Origin: an uncultured Prevotellaceae bacterium
Lineage (GTDB): Bacteria > Bacteroidota > Bacteroidia > Bacteroidales > Bacteroidaceae
Assembly: GCA_902800435.1 (NCBI GenBank)
Contig: CADCEQ010000023.1
Coordinates: 1-39,565, forward strand
Reading direction: 5' to 3'
Length of the DNA: 39,565 bases
Below are positions 6,623 through 15,684 of this stretch, piece by piece. The translations under genes and the position numbers were made by a program. Under the pieces are notes generated by a model. That model saw only the letters and a list, made by a program, of their open reading frames with translations, did not search any database and was not told where the DNA came from. Position 1 is the stretch's first letter. Every line of letters begins with the position of its first letter.

Positions 6623-8302
6623 CTATTCGGCGGGTTTCAGCAGCTTGTCGCCCGTGCGGCTGATGAGCTCACGACGATAGGCCTCGGGATAGCCGGGACG
6701 CTGGACGCGGTCGCCAAGACCATACTTGCTGCGCTTGAAGTTGCCCTTCTCGTCGACAGGACGAACGGCCATATCGTTGTGGCGAACGATGAGGAACGTG
6801 GCCAGCTGGCGCCAGCGCTGAATCATCTTGTCGGCCTGCATACAGGTATACTTGGTCAGGAAGTCGACGCGGTCGGCGCCTTCCTTGGACAAAGCGGTCT
6901 GCTCAATGCTATTCTGCACGAAGAAGTAGGAACTCTCGAGCGAGTCGCGCACCTGCTTGAGGTCGGGGAACAGGGCTGAGTAGCGGGGATAGACCATGTT
7001 CGAGACCCAGTTCTCAACCCAGAAGGCGTTGTCCATCGAGAAGGTGACGTCGTCGGCTCCACGACCGCTGTAGCAGTCGGGCTGACGGGTGGCGCAGCAA
7101 TAGACGGGGGTGTAGGCCACCATGTTGCAGTCGTCGTTGCCGAACCAGAAGCAGCCGCCAATCTCGCGAGGCAGCCAGGAGCGCATCTGCGAGACGAAGG
7201 TCCAGGCGGTCTGCTGGGTGGAGGTGGGACGCTCGTTGAAGCACTTCTTGCCGTCGACCTCGAAGTAGAGGGGCGTCACGCGATAGGGCATCTGCCAGAT
7301 GCCGCCGCCGATGTCGGACTTGTCGGCAGACTGGTCGGAGACGTCGAAGGGGGTGCCTTCGAAGTGGTCGCGCATGGCCGCCTGAACGTCCTGAACGGTC
7401 AGCAGGCAGTTGGGCTTCACCCAGAGGGGCATCGGCTCGGCATTGGCGTCACGACCCTCGGCCCAGGGTATGTAGCGGTCCATGCCGTCGGCATAGCGGT
7501 TGAAGAACTGCCAGACGCGGGCATCGCAGATGCGGCGGCCTGAGAAGTCGGGCTTGGCGTAGGCTGCATTGTAAGAGAAGTCAGCGTCATTGCCCTCGTA
7601 CCAGCCCATCTTCTTGGCATACGAGACGACATTCTTCGACCACAGGACGGTCTCCTGCCCCTTCTTCTGCTTCTTGGCGGGCATGAAGGTGGTGATGCGG
7701 CTCTGGTTGGCGTGACCGCAGATCATGTCGTCGGGCACGCGCATGGCCACCCAGACGGTGCGCTCCTTCGAGACGGTGCGGTCGGCGGCACAGCCCATCA
7801 TCTCCATGATCCAGGCCTCGTTGGGGTCGCAGATGGTGAACGTCTCGCCCTCGGAGCAGTAGCCGTACTGCTCGACGAGCGTCGTCATCACCGTGATGGC
7901 CTCGCGGGCGGTCTTCGCGCGCTGCAGGGCGATGTAGATGAGCGAGCCGTAGTCGATAATACCAGTGCTGTCGACCATCTCCTCGCGGCCGCCGAAGGTG
8001 GTCTCGCCGATGGTCACCTGCCACTCGTTGATGTTGCCGATGACGTTATAGGTCTCAGCAGCCTCAGGAATCTCGCCGAGGTACTTGTTGGTGTCCCACT
8101 CATAGATTTTCCGCATCTCGCCCGGCTGGTGCTTGCCGGCAGGATAGTGATACAGATACATGAAGGCGCCGTAGCTGTCGGCATTGTAGCTGCAAATGAC
8201 GCTTCCGTCGGCAGACGCTTTCTTGCCGACAATGAAATTGGTGCAGGCCATTGCTCCAGCCGCAGCCATCAGCATGGCAGATAATAAGATATGTCTCTTC
8301 AT
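6623..8302 (-). CDS. C69 family dipeptidase (Ntn hydrolase), exported
   Basis: 559 residues. A signal peptide (MKRHILLSAMLMAAAGAMA) is followed by CTNFIVGKKASADGSVI, so removal of the leader exposes Cys20 as the N-terminal nucleophile, as in family C69 (PepD-like). Further family landmarks are NEWQVTIGETTFGGRE, a catalytic-core segment WIMEMMGC, and VAMRVPDDMICGHANQSRI. It probably cleaves dipeptides in the periplasm or at the cell surface. It is the last gene of a minus-strand operon; the M23 peptidase ends four bases upstream. Length fits the long Bacteroidota members of the family. No terminator is obvious downstream. Confidence 0.93.
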   Translation of the reverse strand: MKRHILLSAMLMAAAGAMACTNFIVGKKASADGSVICSYNADSYGAFMYLYHYPAGKHQPGEMRKIYEWDTNKYLGEIPEAAETYNVIGNINEWQVTIGETTFGGREEMVDSTGIIDYGSLIYIALQRAKTAREAITVMTTLVEQYGYCSEGETFTICDPNEAWIMEMMGCAADRTVSKERTVWVAMRVPDDMICGHANQSRITTFMPAKKQKKGQETVLWSKNVVSYAKKMGWYEGNDADFSYNAAYAKPDFSGRRICDARVWQFFNRYADGMDRYIPWAEGRDANAEPMPLWVKPNCLLTVQDVQAAMRDHFEGTPFDVSDQSADKSDIGGGIWQMPYRVTPLYFEVDGKKCFNERPTSTQQTAWTFVSQMRSWLPREIGGCFWFGNDDCNMVAYTPVYCCATRQPDCYSGRGADDVTFSMDNAFWVENWVSNMVYPRYSALFPDLKQVRDSLESSYFFVQNSIEQTALSKEGADRVDFLTKYTCMQADKMIQRWRQLATFLIVRHNDMAVRPVDEKGNFKRSKYGLGDRVQRPGYPEAYRRELISRTGDKLLKPAE

Positions 8303-8306
8303 TTTG

Positions 8307-9959
8307 CTAATAGATAAATGTTGTTTCGTAGGTTTGTCTGTTCAGTAGATGGTCGAACACTTCGAAGCACAGACGATGGGAAGTGCCCGTGCGACGAAGC
8401 CACGACTCACGCAGCTCGCAAGCGAAAGTGGTGGTCTTCTCAATAGCGTCGAAGACGACGAAACGACCGTCGACAGTAGCCTTCCACGTGGAGACACCAC
8501 TTTCCGCATCAGCGACGTTCAGTCTCAAGACATCGCCCGTCAGAGTGATCGGGGCAACGGTGGGAGGCTGGTCGTCGTAGGCCAGCTGATAGCAGCTGCC
8601 CAACTCGCGGATACGGCCTGTAACCCAACCGTCTTTATAATATGTTTCACCTGTGCTGCGGCCGCGCTCGTCGATGATATAGAGCTTTGTCAGGTCATAA
8701 TCACCAGGATGAGGCGGACGGATACAGAGGCTCAGCCAGGCATCGCGCATCAAGGGCAGCGATGTGGCCGAGAACTGACAGGCGTCCGACCAACCGTCAG
8801 GATTGCGCGTGACGATGGGGCTGACTAGCGTATCGGCTGCTACAAGACCGTAAGGGACTATGAGCTGAACGCCTGGGCGGCTGATGCTGTTGGTACGGTT
8901 CCAGCGGAGGAGAGAAGCCCCCTCCGACCTCCCCTGTTTAGGGGAGGCAACTGATGCAGCAGTCCCCCTTACCGTAAAGGGATAGCGGACTTCGTTGCCC
9001 TTGTAGTCGCGGAGGACGTATTCGAGGTGGTAGTCGCGCTCCTCGTTGAAGTCGACGATGCCTCGATTGCTGTCGGCAGTGAGGAAGGGCAGCGTGTTGC
9101 CTGGTTCGATGAACGACTTCATGTACCAGCGGCGGGTGTGGAGCCAATGGTCGTAGTAGCCCCAGGAGTTGACCATGCGGTTCATGCTGACTGGAATGTC
9201 GTCGACTGTGCTATGGAACACCTGCTCGCCATCAACGAAGAACTGCGTCTCGTGAATGCCGTAGTGATTGTAGGAGCCCTGCATGTAGTCGTCGGCCCAG
9301 ACGGCGAAGCCGACACGGCCCCAGGCAGTGTGATCAGGTGAAGGGTGAAGGGTGCGCTCGAGCTTGCTCGCTTTGCTTGCAAAGAAGGGTGAAGGGCTGC
9401 CGTTGAACGTTCCGCCTTGGGGGATGGCCATAATGTCGTGAATCTGAGGGGGAACGGTGTCCTGGATGAAGTCATTCAGGAACTGGTAGGGGTCGAGCAT
9501 GTTCCACGTGCGCGTGTCGTGGATTTCGAGGTGCAGGTGGGGTGCCGTCGAAGCACCAGTGTTGCCGCTGAGAGCGATGAACTGCCCTTGGCTCACGGGT
9601 ACGTCGAGCGGCGTCAGACGGGCATCAGCCTCGTTGGTGCCGTGACTGTACTGATACTTACGGAGGGCCCGCTTGATACGCGGCGAGAACGACTTCAGGT
9701 GGCAGTAGACAGACGTCTGGCCCGTGGGATGGGTGATGTAGACGGCATTGCCAAAGCCCTCCTTTCCGACGGTGATGCGCGACACATAGCCGTCGCCAAT
9801 AGCGTAGATATGCTTGCCCTCGACGCCCTCAGTGCGTATGTCGAGCCCGCCGTGAAAATGGTTCGGCCGCGGTTCACCAAAGTTCCCCGCCAGCGAGATT
9901 TCATAATCCACTGGCGGGGTAAATATGCTTAGTAGTATACTCAGGACGGTGCTTAGCAT
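8307..9959 (-). CDS. M23 family metallopeptidase, exported, carrying repeat-derived insertions
   Basis: 550 residues. A short hydrophobic N-terminus precedes the LytM/M23 domain, with zinc ligands His36 and Asp40 (HFHGGLDI) and the HLH motif His141/His143 (APHLHLEI). It should cut peptidoglycan cross-links or peptides in the cell envelope. The remaining 350 residues form a beta-rich region with a conserved YKDGWVTGRI segment. Two stretches look inserted: residues about 185-210 are encoded by simple repeats including a 27-base element also found at 38458-38484, and residues about 336-348 are encoded by half of a double-hairpin repeat (8917-8952). Both keep the frame. Its start overlaps the nadC stop by seven bases. 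Confidence 0.92.
   Translation of the reverse strand: MLSTVLSILLSIFTPPVDYEISLAGNFGEPRPNHFHGGLDIRTEGVEGKHIYAIGDGYVSRITVGKEGFGNAVYITHPTGQTSVYCHLKSFSPRIKRALRKYQYSHGTNEADARLTPLDVPVSQGQFIALSGNTGASTAPHLHLEIHDTRTWNMLDPYQFLNDFIQDTVPPQIHDIMAIPQGGTFNGSPSPFFASKASKLERTLHPSPDHTAWGRVGFAVWADDYMQGSYNHYGIHETQFFVDGEQVFHSTVDDIPVSMNRMVNSWGYYDHWLHTRRWYMKSFIEPGNTLPFLTADSNRGIVDFNEERDYHLEYVLRDYKGNEVRYPFTVRGTAASVASPKQGRSEGASLLRWNRTNSISRPGVQLIVPYGLVAADTLVSPIVTRNPDGWSDACQFSATSLPLMRDAWLSLCIRPPHPGDYDLTKLYIIDERGRSTGETYYKDGWVTGRIRELGSCYQLAYDDQPPTVAPITLTGDVLRLNVADAESGVSTWKATVDGRFVVFDAIEKTTTFACELRESWLRRTGTSHRLCFEVFDHLLNRQTYETTFIY
8917..8952. repeat. Half copy of the double-hairpin repeat inside the M23 gene
   Basis: The segment CCTCCCCTGTTTAGGGGAGG with flanks resembles the left half of the copies at 38083-38292. 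It lies wholly within the M23 coding sequence and is read in frame as residues about 336-348. Confidence 0.75.
9360..9386. repeat. 27-base dispersed element, copy inside the M23 gene
   Basis: All 27 bases (starting GAGCTTGCTCGCTTTGCTTG) are identical to 38458-38484. It is flanked here by GAAGGGTGA repeats on both sides (9340-9395). On the coding strand it is read as residues FFASKASKL of the M23 peptidase. Confidence 0.9.
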
Positions 9960-10801
9960 GCCTTAAACGACATATCAAGGCCATTGACGCTGTGAGTCAA
10001 AGCGCCGACGCTGATGAAGTCGACACCCTGCTCGGCATAATCGCGGATGGTGTCGAAGGTGATGCCGCCCGACGACTCAGTCTCGAAGCGGTGGTTGATG
10101 ATGTCGACAGCCTTCTTCGTATCAGGCACAGAGAAGTTGTCGAGCATGATACGGTCGACGCCACCATGGTCGAGCACCTGCTGCAGTTCGTCGAACGAGC
10201 GCACCTCGATCTCAATCTTCAGGTCGAGGCCTTTTTCCTTCAGGTACTTGTGGCAGCGGTCGATGGCGTTGACAATGCCGCCGGCAAAGTCGACGTGGTT
10301 GTCCTTCAGCAGAATCATGTCGAAGAGACCGATACGGTGGTTGCAGCCGCCGCCAATCTTCACGGCCTGCTTCTCGAGCATGCGCATGCCAGGAGTGGTC
10401 TTGCGGGTGTCGAGCACGCGGGTGCCCGTTCCCTCCAGTCGCTTCACGTACTTATCGGTCATGGTGGCAATGCCGCTCATGCGTTGCATGATGTTCAGCA
10501 TCAGGCGCTCAGTCTGAAGCAGAGAGCGCACCTTGCCCGTGACGATCATGGCGATGTCGCCTTTCTTCACCCTACTTCCGTCGCCCATCAGCACCTCCAC
10601 CTGCATCGTTGGATCGAAGCGGCGGAACACCTCCTTGGCAATTTCCACACCTGCCAGTATGCCGTCTTCCTTAATGAGAAGATGGCTCTTACCCATCGCA
10701 TCTTCAGGAATACAGCAGAGGGTGGTATGGTCGCCGTCGCCAATGTCCTCGGCAAACGACAGGTCGATGAGCCTGTCGACTAATTCTTCAACGCTCAGCA
10801 T
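9953..10801 (-). CDS. nadC: Nicotinate-nucleotide pyrophosphorylase (carboxylating)
   Basis: 282 residues. It converts quinolinate and PRPP to nicotinate mononucleotide, CO2 and pyrophosphate in de novo NAD synthesis. Diagnostic blocks are DIGDGDHTT near the N-terminus, the active-site stretch DTRKTTPGMRMLEKQAVKIG, GGGCNHRIGLFDMILLKDNH, and IEIEVRSFDEL and IMLDNFS in the barrel core. The length is normal for the family. It is cytoplasmic. It sits mid-operon: six bases follow the gene for the outer-membrane beta-barrel upstream, and its stop overlaps the M23 start. nadA and nadB are not in the window. Confidence 0.97.
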   Translation of the reverse strand: MLSVEELVDRLIDLSFAEDIGDGDHTTLCCIPEDAMGKSHLLIKEDGILAGVEIAKEVFRRFDPTMQVEVLMGDGSRVKKGDIAMIVTGKVRSLLQTERLMLNIMQRMSGIATMTDKYVKRLEGTGTRVLDTRKTTPGMRMLEKQAVKIGGGCNHRIGLFDMILLKDNHVDFAGGIVNAIDRCHKYLKEKGLDLKIEIEVRSFDELQQVLDHGGVDRIMLDNFSVPDTKKAVDIINHRFETESSGGITFDTIRDYAEQGVDFISVGALTHSVNGLDMSFKAC

Positions 10802-10807
10802 AGACCA

Positions 10808-11311
10808 CTATTCATTAAAGAGGTAAACACCAAAGCCGATGCGGAAACCGTAGCTGGAGTTGTCGATGTCCTTGGTAGAGAGATTGAAGTACAACTCAGG
10901 CTCAACCGTTACGGTGCGGTTGAGGAAGAAGGCGTAGCCCAAAGAAATGTTAGGCTGGAAGTCCAGATCGTTGGTCATGTCGACCAGCTTGGCTCCTGCA
11001 CCGAGGAATATACCGTTCTGCTCAATATAATAGCGCAGGCCGGCACCAATAGAGAAAATGCCGTCGGCATCTTTCATGTAGTTGTACGACACGTCGCCAA
11101 GTGCCAGAATATTGTCGGTCAGCAAATAGCCGCCCTTGGCACTGAGGTCGACGTGGAATTTCGACATCACGCTGCCAATATCGAAGCTCGACATGGAAGC
11201 ACCTACATAGATTTTACCCTGTCCGAAGGGAGGTGTGTCGTAAGTTGACTGGGCGTTAACAGCCATTGTGGCCATGAGGCCGACAATCATAGTTAAAATC
11301 TTCTTTTTCAT
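10808..11311 (-). CDS. Outer-membrane beta-barrel protein
   Basis: 167 residues. A signal peptide (MKKKILTMIVGLMATMAVNA, then Q) is followed by alternating amphipathic strands typical of a small eight-strand barrel: KIYVGASMSSFDI, SAKGGYLLTDNILAL, FSIGAGLRYYIEQNGIFLGAG, ISLGYAFFLN, TVTVEPELYFNL, YGFRIGFGVYLF. The final aromatic residues fit outer-membrane insertion. It belongs to the general OMP_b-brl class. Its ligand or role is unknown. It is transcribed between cstA (12-base gap) and nadC (6-base gap). Confidence 0.88.
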   Translation of the reverse strand: MKKKILTMIVGLMATMAVNAQSTYDTPPFGQGKIYVGASMSSFDIGSVMSKFHVDLSAKGGYLLTDNILALGDVSYNYMKDADGIFSIGAGLRYYIEQNGIFLGAGAKLVDMTNDLDFQPNISLGYAFFLNRTVTVEPELYFNLSTKDIDNSSYGFRIGFGVYLFNE

Positions 11312-11323
11312 AGGGATAGAATT

Positions 11324-12790
11324 TTATTTGTTAATATTAGAGTTTTTACGATACCAGAAGGCAAACCACACCAGAGAAACCACACAGGCTACAGCTGCAA
11401 CAATCCACGCATGATACTGACCCAGGCTGAACAGCTGCTCCGACAAGAGGAACGAAGTGCATACCGACGTCATAAAGACAGCAGGAATCAGCGTGATGAT
11501 ATACGGTTTCTTCTGCTGAACGAAATAGACAGTCACCGCCCACAGCATGAAGACGGAGAGCGTCTGGTTGCTCCAGCCGAACCAGTTCCAAATCTTTGCG
11601 AAGCCCGACTTGTCGGACATCTGCCAAACCAACAGGGAGATGACGGCGGCAAACATGGGGATACAGATATAGAGACGCTTGCGGATGGTTCGCTGTTCGA
11701 GCTTGACGAAGTCAGCAATGATCAGACGAGCCGAGCGCAGGGCCGTATCACCACTCGTAATCGGGGCTGCCACCACACCCAACAGGGCAAGAACGCCTCC
11801 AAAGACACCCAGCCAATCGTTACAGATGAGATTCACAATCGAGGGGGCATCGTTCTTGGCAGCAAGACCTCCTTCCATCAGTTCATAGCCTGGCGTAGGC
11901 TGGTCGTAGAAGAAATACATGGCCACCGTAGCCCAGATGAGGGCAACGATGCCTTCAGTAATCATCGCACCATAGAAGATGGGCCTGCCCATGCGCTCGC
12001 TCTTCATACAACGCGCCATCAGAGGACTCTGCGTAGCGTGGAAACCACTGATGGCTCCACAGGCAATGGTGATGAACAGACAGGGGAAGATGCTCTTCGG
12101 CGTCAAGGCAGGAACACTCAGTCCCTCCCAAATCTCAGGAATGTCAGGTTGCTTCACCAGCAGCATCACCAACAGGGCAGCAGCCATAAACAGCAGCGAG
12201 AAGGCAAAGAGCGGATAGACCTTGCCAATAATCTTGTCGATAGGCAGCATCGTGGCGATGATATAGTAGATGAAGATGATAATAATCCAGAACGTGTATT
12301 TTCCAAGGTTCTCAATGGCATAGGCTGGCTCCCACATGTCGCCCAGAATCTTGGCTGGACTGAACACGAAAACGGCTCCCACCATCATCAACAGGAAAAC
12401 CGAGAACACCAGCATCACCTGCTTCGTGGTCTTACCCAGATAGCGGCCAATGATTTCCGGCTGGTTGGCACCTCCGAGGCGTATTGACAGCATACCCGAC
12501 AGATAGTCGTGGACAGAACCTGCGAAAATACAGCCCAGCACAATCCACAGATAGGCAGCAGGACCGAACGCAGCTCCCATGATGGCGCCGAAGATGGGGC
12601 CTGTGCCTGCGATGTTCAGAAATTGAATCATGAAAATCTTCCAGTTGGGAAGCACAATAAAATCGACGCCGTCGGCCTTGGCCACGGCGGGCGTCACGCG
12701 GTCGTCTGGGCCGAACACTCGTTCAACAAAGCGTCCGTAGAGCAGATAACCCAAAACAAGAGCCACAAGACTCAGAACAAATGAAATCAT
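11324..12790 (-). CDS. cstA: Carbon starvation protein CstA family transporter
   Basis: 488 residues, multi-spanning inner-membrane protein. The N-terminus (VLGYLLYGRFVERVFGPDDR), the block NIAGTGPIFGAIMGAAFGPAAY, the VGAVFVFSPAKIL segment and SGFHATQSPLMARCM are CstA hallmarks. Enteric relatives of this family (CstA, BtsT) transport peptides or pyruvate; the substrate here is unknown. It is shorter than the 700-residue enteric CstA but normal for Bacteroidota. It is the first gene of the minus-strand operon and shares a 105-base divergent promoter region with the GHL10 gene. Confidence 0.93.
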   Translation of the reverse strand: MISFVLSLVALVLGYLLYGRFVERVFGPDDRVTPAVAKADGVDFIVLPNWKIFMIQFLNIAGTGPIFGAIMGAAFGPAAYLWIVLGCIFAGSVHDYLSGMLSIRLGGANQPEIIGRYLGKTTKQVMLVFSVFLLMMVGAVFVFSPAKILGDMWEPAYAIENLGKYTFWIIIIFIYYIIATMLPIDKIIGKVYPLFAFSLLFMAAALLVMLLVKQPDIPEIWEGLSVPALTPKSIFPCLFITIACGAISGFHATQSPLMARCMKSERMGRPIFYGAMITEGIVALIWATVAMYFFYDQPTPGYELMEGGLAAKNDAPSIVNLICNDWLGVFGGVLALLGVVAAPITSGDTALRSARLIIADFVKLEQRTIRKRLYICIPMFAAVISLLVWQMSDKSGFAKIWNWFGWSNQTLSVFMLWAVTVYFVQQKKPYIITLIPAVFMTSVCTSFLLSEQLFSLGQYHAWIVAAVACVVSLVWFAFWYRKNSNINK

Positions 12791-12821
12791 TTTTCTATTA
12801 AGACTTTAAAGTTTTATGATG

Positions 12822-12829
12822 CAAAGTTA
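12822..12829 (-). promoter_or_regulatory. Probable -7 element of the cstA operon
   Basis: TAACTTTG on the minus strand matches TAnnTTTG. No clear TTTG is found at the expected -33 distance. It lies about 32 bases before the cstA start and back to back with the GHL10 promoter, so the two polymerases would compete. Confidence 0.5.
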
Positions 12830-12838
12830 ATACTTTTA

Positions 12839-12869
12839 TTTGAGAAATGAAAAAAATATCGTAATTTTG
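12839..12869 (+). promoter_or_regulatory. Consensus promoter of GHL10-uxuA
   Basis: TTTG (12839-12842), exactly 19 nt, TAATTTTG (12862-12869): a full match to the Bacteroidota consensus. The leader to the TTG start at 12896 is about 20 nt. Confidence 0.82.
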
Positions 12870-12895
12870 CAGGCAAATTAAAAACAAATAACGAA

Positions 12896-14392
12896 TTGAG
12901 AGCAAAAATCATCCTAATACTGGCACTTATGTGCCTGACTGTACAAGCCCAGAAGCATGAAGTGCGCGCCGTCTGGCTCACCACCATCGGCGGCATCGAC
13001 TGGCCAAAGTCGCACAATTCAGCAGAGCAACGGCGCGAGATGACCCAGATTCTGGACCAGCTGAAGCGGGTGAACATCAACACCGTACTTATTCAGACAC
13101 GCGTGCGCGCATCGACCATCTATCCATCGGCCATTGAGCCCTTCGACATGTGCCTGACGGGCACGCACGGCCGTAACCCAGGCTACGACCCCCTGAAGTT
13201 CATCGTCGACGAGTGCCATAAGCGCGGAATGGAGTGCCACGCCTGGATAGTCACCATTCCCGTCGGCAAGACCAACGAGGCACGCTTCAAGGAGTTCAAG
13301 CGCAAGAACCCGAAGCTGGCACGTAGCATCGGGCAGGACGGCTTCATGAATCCTGAAGACCCTGCTACGGGCGACTACATAGCACGTATCTGCGCCGAGG
13401 TGACACGCAACTACGACATCGACGGCATTCACCTCGACTACATCCGCTACCCAGAGACGTGGCCCAAGAAAGGAGCCAAGCCCCACGAGCGACGCCTCAA
13501 CATCACCAGCATCGTGCGCAAGATTAACCAGGCCGTGAAGTCGCTCAAGCCCTGGGTCAAGCTGTCGTGCTCGCCCATAGGCAAGTCGGGCGACCTGAGC
13601 CGCTACCGCAGCGGCGGCTGGAATGCCTACAACGCCGTGTTCCAGGACCCGCAGGGCTGGCTACGCGACGGACTGATGGACCAGCTCTACCCGATGATGT
13701 ACTTCCGCGACAACAACTTCTTCCCCTTCGCCCTCGACTGGCAGGAGCGTTCCTACGGCCGCACCATCGTCAGCGGACTCGGCATCTACTTCCTCTCGCC
13801 CCGCGAAGGCAACTGGACCCTCAACGACGTGAGCCGCGAGATGTACTTCGTGCGCCAGAACGGCATAGGCCACTGCTACTTCCGCTCGAAGTTCCTGACC
13901 GACAACACGCGAGGCATCTACGACTTCGCGCGACACTTTGACGACACGCCGGCACTCATTCCGCCCATGACGTGGGCCTGGAACGAAGCCCCCGACTCCC
14001 CTACCCGACTCGACCTGAGCCGCGGCTCATCGACCGACCGTCTGACGTGGAGCGGAGCCGTCGACCGCTCGCGGGCTTCCTACCTATTATATAATGTGTA
14101 TGCATCGACCACACCCGATGTTGACGTCAGCGAACCGCGCAACCTGATAGCCACCCGACTGCAGAGCCAGCAGCTCTACGTGCCGCACACCAACGGCCAG
14201 ACCGTCTACTACGCCGTCACGGCACTCGACCGCTACGGCAACGAGAGCAGCCCCGTCTACACCGACGTCGCAACAGCAGCCTCTGGTGCCGCACCCGCCA
14301 GAAGGTCATTGAGCCCGAACGACACGCACATTCCTCCCTTCTACTACTTCTGGAGCAAGAAACAACAAAAGAAATACAACAAAACCCACTAA
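12896..14392 (+). CDS. Glycosyl hydrolase-like GHL10 family protein, exported
   Basis: 498 residues with a TTG start: only this start gives the signal peptide MRAKIILILALMCLTVQAQ; the next Met would remove half of it. The mature protein opens with EVRAVWLTTIGGIDWP and continues with NTVLIQTRVRASTIYPS, GMECHAWIV, IDGIHLDYIRYP and LSCSPIGKSGD, which define the GHL10 (DUF187, YngK-like) TIM barrel. Residues about 370-460 look like a fibronectin-III-like domain (LTWSGAVDRSRASYLLYNVY). The likely role is periplasmic or surface attack on an unidentified glycan, perhaps peptidoglycan-related. It is co-transcribed with uxuA 15 bases downstream. Confidence 0.92.
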   Translation: MRAKIILILALMCLTVQAQKHEVRAVWLTTIGGIDWPKSHNSAEQRREMTQILDQLKRVNINTVLIQTRVRASTIYPSAIEPFDMCLTGTHGRNPGYDPLKFIVDECHKRGMECHAWIVTIPVGKTNEARFKEFKRKNPKLARSIGQDGFMNPEDPATGDYIARICAEVTRNYDIDGIHLDYIRYPETWPKKGAKPHERRLNITSIVRKINQAVKSLKPWVKLSCSPIGKSGDLSRYRSGGWNAYNAVFQDPQGWLRDGLMDQLYPMMYFRDNNFFPFALDWQERSYGRTIVSGLGIYFLSPREGNWTLNDVSREMYFVRQNGIGHCYFRSKFLTDNTRGIYDFARHFDDTPALIPPMTWAWNEAPDSPTRLDLSRGSSTDRLTWSGAVDRSRASYLLYNVYASTTPDVDVSEPRNLIATRLQSQQLYVPHTNGQTVYYAVTALDRYGNESSPVYTDVATAASGAAPARRSLSPNDTHIPPFYYFWSKKQQKKYNKTH

Positions 14393-14407
14393 AACCCTGT
14401 AAAGACT

Positions 14408-15661
14408 ATGGAAAGAACCTGGAGATGGTTTGGCAAGAAAGACAAGATTACGCTTGCCATGTTAAGACAAATCGGCGTTGAGGGCATCGTCACCGTCCTG
14501 CACGACGTGCCCCTTGGCGAAGTATGGACCCGCGAGAAGATTCGCGACCTGCGCGAGTATATCGAGAGCTACGGCATGCGCTGGAGCGTCGTCGAGAGCC
14601 TGCCCGTGGTGGAGACCATCAAGTACGGCGGCCCTGACCGCGACCACCAGATTGAGGTCTACAAGGAGTCGCTACGCAACCTCTCGGCTGAGGGCATTCA
14701 CTGTATCTGCTACAACTTCATGCCCGTGCTTGACTGGGCACGTACCGACCTGCTGCACACGAATCCCAACGGCTCGACCAACCTCTACTTCAACTACGCC
14801 GAGTTTGCCTACTTCGACATCTATATCCTGAAGCGCGAAGGCGCACGCGAGGAATGGGCCCAGTTTGAATTTCCTGCCGGCGTAGGTCAGGGCCGCAACG
14901 TGCTGGCTGAGTGCGACGAACTGGCCAAGACGATGACGCCCGAGAAGGAGCACAAGCTCGTCGAGAACATCATCATCAAGACGCAGGGCTTCGTCAGCGG
15001 CAACTTCAGCGAGAACGACGAAGCGCCCATACAGAAGTTCCGCGACTTCCTCGACCTCTATAAAGGTATCGATAAGAAGCAGTTGCGCGAGAACATGAAA
15101 TACTTCCTTGAGGCCATCATGCCCGTCTGCGAGGAGTGCGGCATGAACATGTGCGTTCACCCCGACGACCCGCCCATCGAGATTCTCGGACTGCCGCGCA
15201 TCGTCCGCACCGAGGAGGACATTCAGTGGTTCCTCGACGCCGTGCCCAACAAGCACAACGGCCTGACGTTCTGTGCCGGTTCGCTCTCGGCTGGAGCCTA
15301 TAACAACGTGGTCGAGATGGCCCGCAAGTTTGCCTCGCGCACCCACTTCGTCCACCTCCGCTCGTGCCACATCTTCCCCAACGGCGACTTCACCGAGGCC
15401 AGCCACCTGGGCGGACGTGCCGACATCATCGAGCTCTGCAAAATATTTGAGAAAGAGAATCCGCAGTTGCCTATGCGCGTCGATCACGGCATGACCTTCA
15501 CCGACGAGCCCGGCGGCATCATGGACGAGTCAAGCCACGGCCACAATGCCGGCTACACGCTCCTTGGCCGAATGTTCGCCCTCGGTCAGGTACAGGGCAT
15601 CCTCGCCACCGTCGACCGCGAACTGGGCCTCCCCTACAAGCAGCCCGGCTTCTTCGACTAA
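14408..15661 (+). CDS. uxuA: Mannonate dehydratase
   Basis: 417 residues. It removes water from D-mannonate to give 2-keto-3-deoxy-D-gluconate in hexuronate (glucuronate) breakdown, using a divalent metal in a TIM barrel. Visible landmarks are the N-terminal block TWRWFGKKDKITLAMLRQIG, GIHCICYNFMPVLDW, CVHPDDPPIEILGLPRIV, FCAGSLSAGAYNN and FVHLRSCHIFPNGDF, with MRVDHGMTF near the end. The length matches Bacteroidota UxuA. Its position behind a glycosidase-like gene fits uronic-acid use, though the other hexuronate genes are absent from the window. An intrinsic terminator follows 23 bases after the stop. Confidence 0.97.
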   Translation: MERTWRWFGKKDKITLAMLRQIGVEGIVTVLHDVPLGEVWTREKIRDLREYIESYGMRWSVVESLPVVETIKYGGPDRDHQIEVYKESLRNLSAEGIHCICYNFMPVLDWARTDLLHTNPNGSTNLYFNYAEFAYFDIYILKREGAREEWAQFEFPAGVGQGRNVLAECDELAKTMTPEKEHKLVENIIIKTQGFVSGNFSENDEAPIQKFRDFLDLYKGIDKKQLRENMKYFLEAIMPVCEECGMNMCVHPDDPPIEILGLPRIVRTEEDIQWFLDAVPNKHNGLTFCAGSLSAGAYNNVVEMARKFASRTHFVHLRSCHIFPNGDFTEASHLGGRADIIELCKIFEKENPQLPMRVDHGMTFTDEPGGIMDESSHGHNAGYTLLGRMFALGQVQGILATVDRELGLPYKQPGFFD

Positions 15662-15684
15662 GCCAAAGTCGCCCGCTTACGATT

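Noticed and set aside
11411..12487. 358-residue plus-strand open frame
   Set aside because: It is antisense to cstA, with His/Gln/Asp-rich shadow composition.
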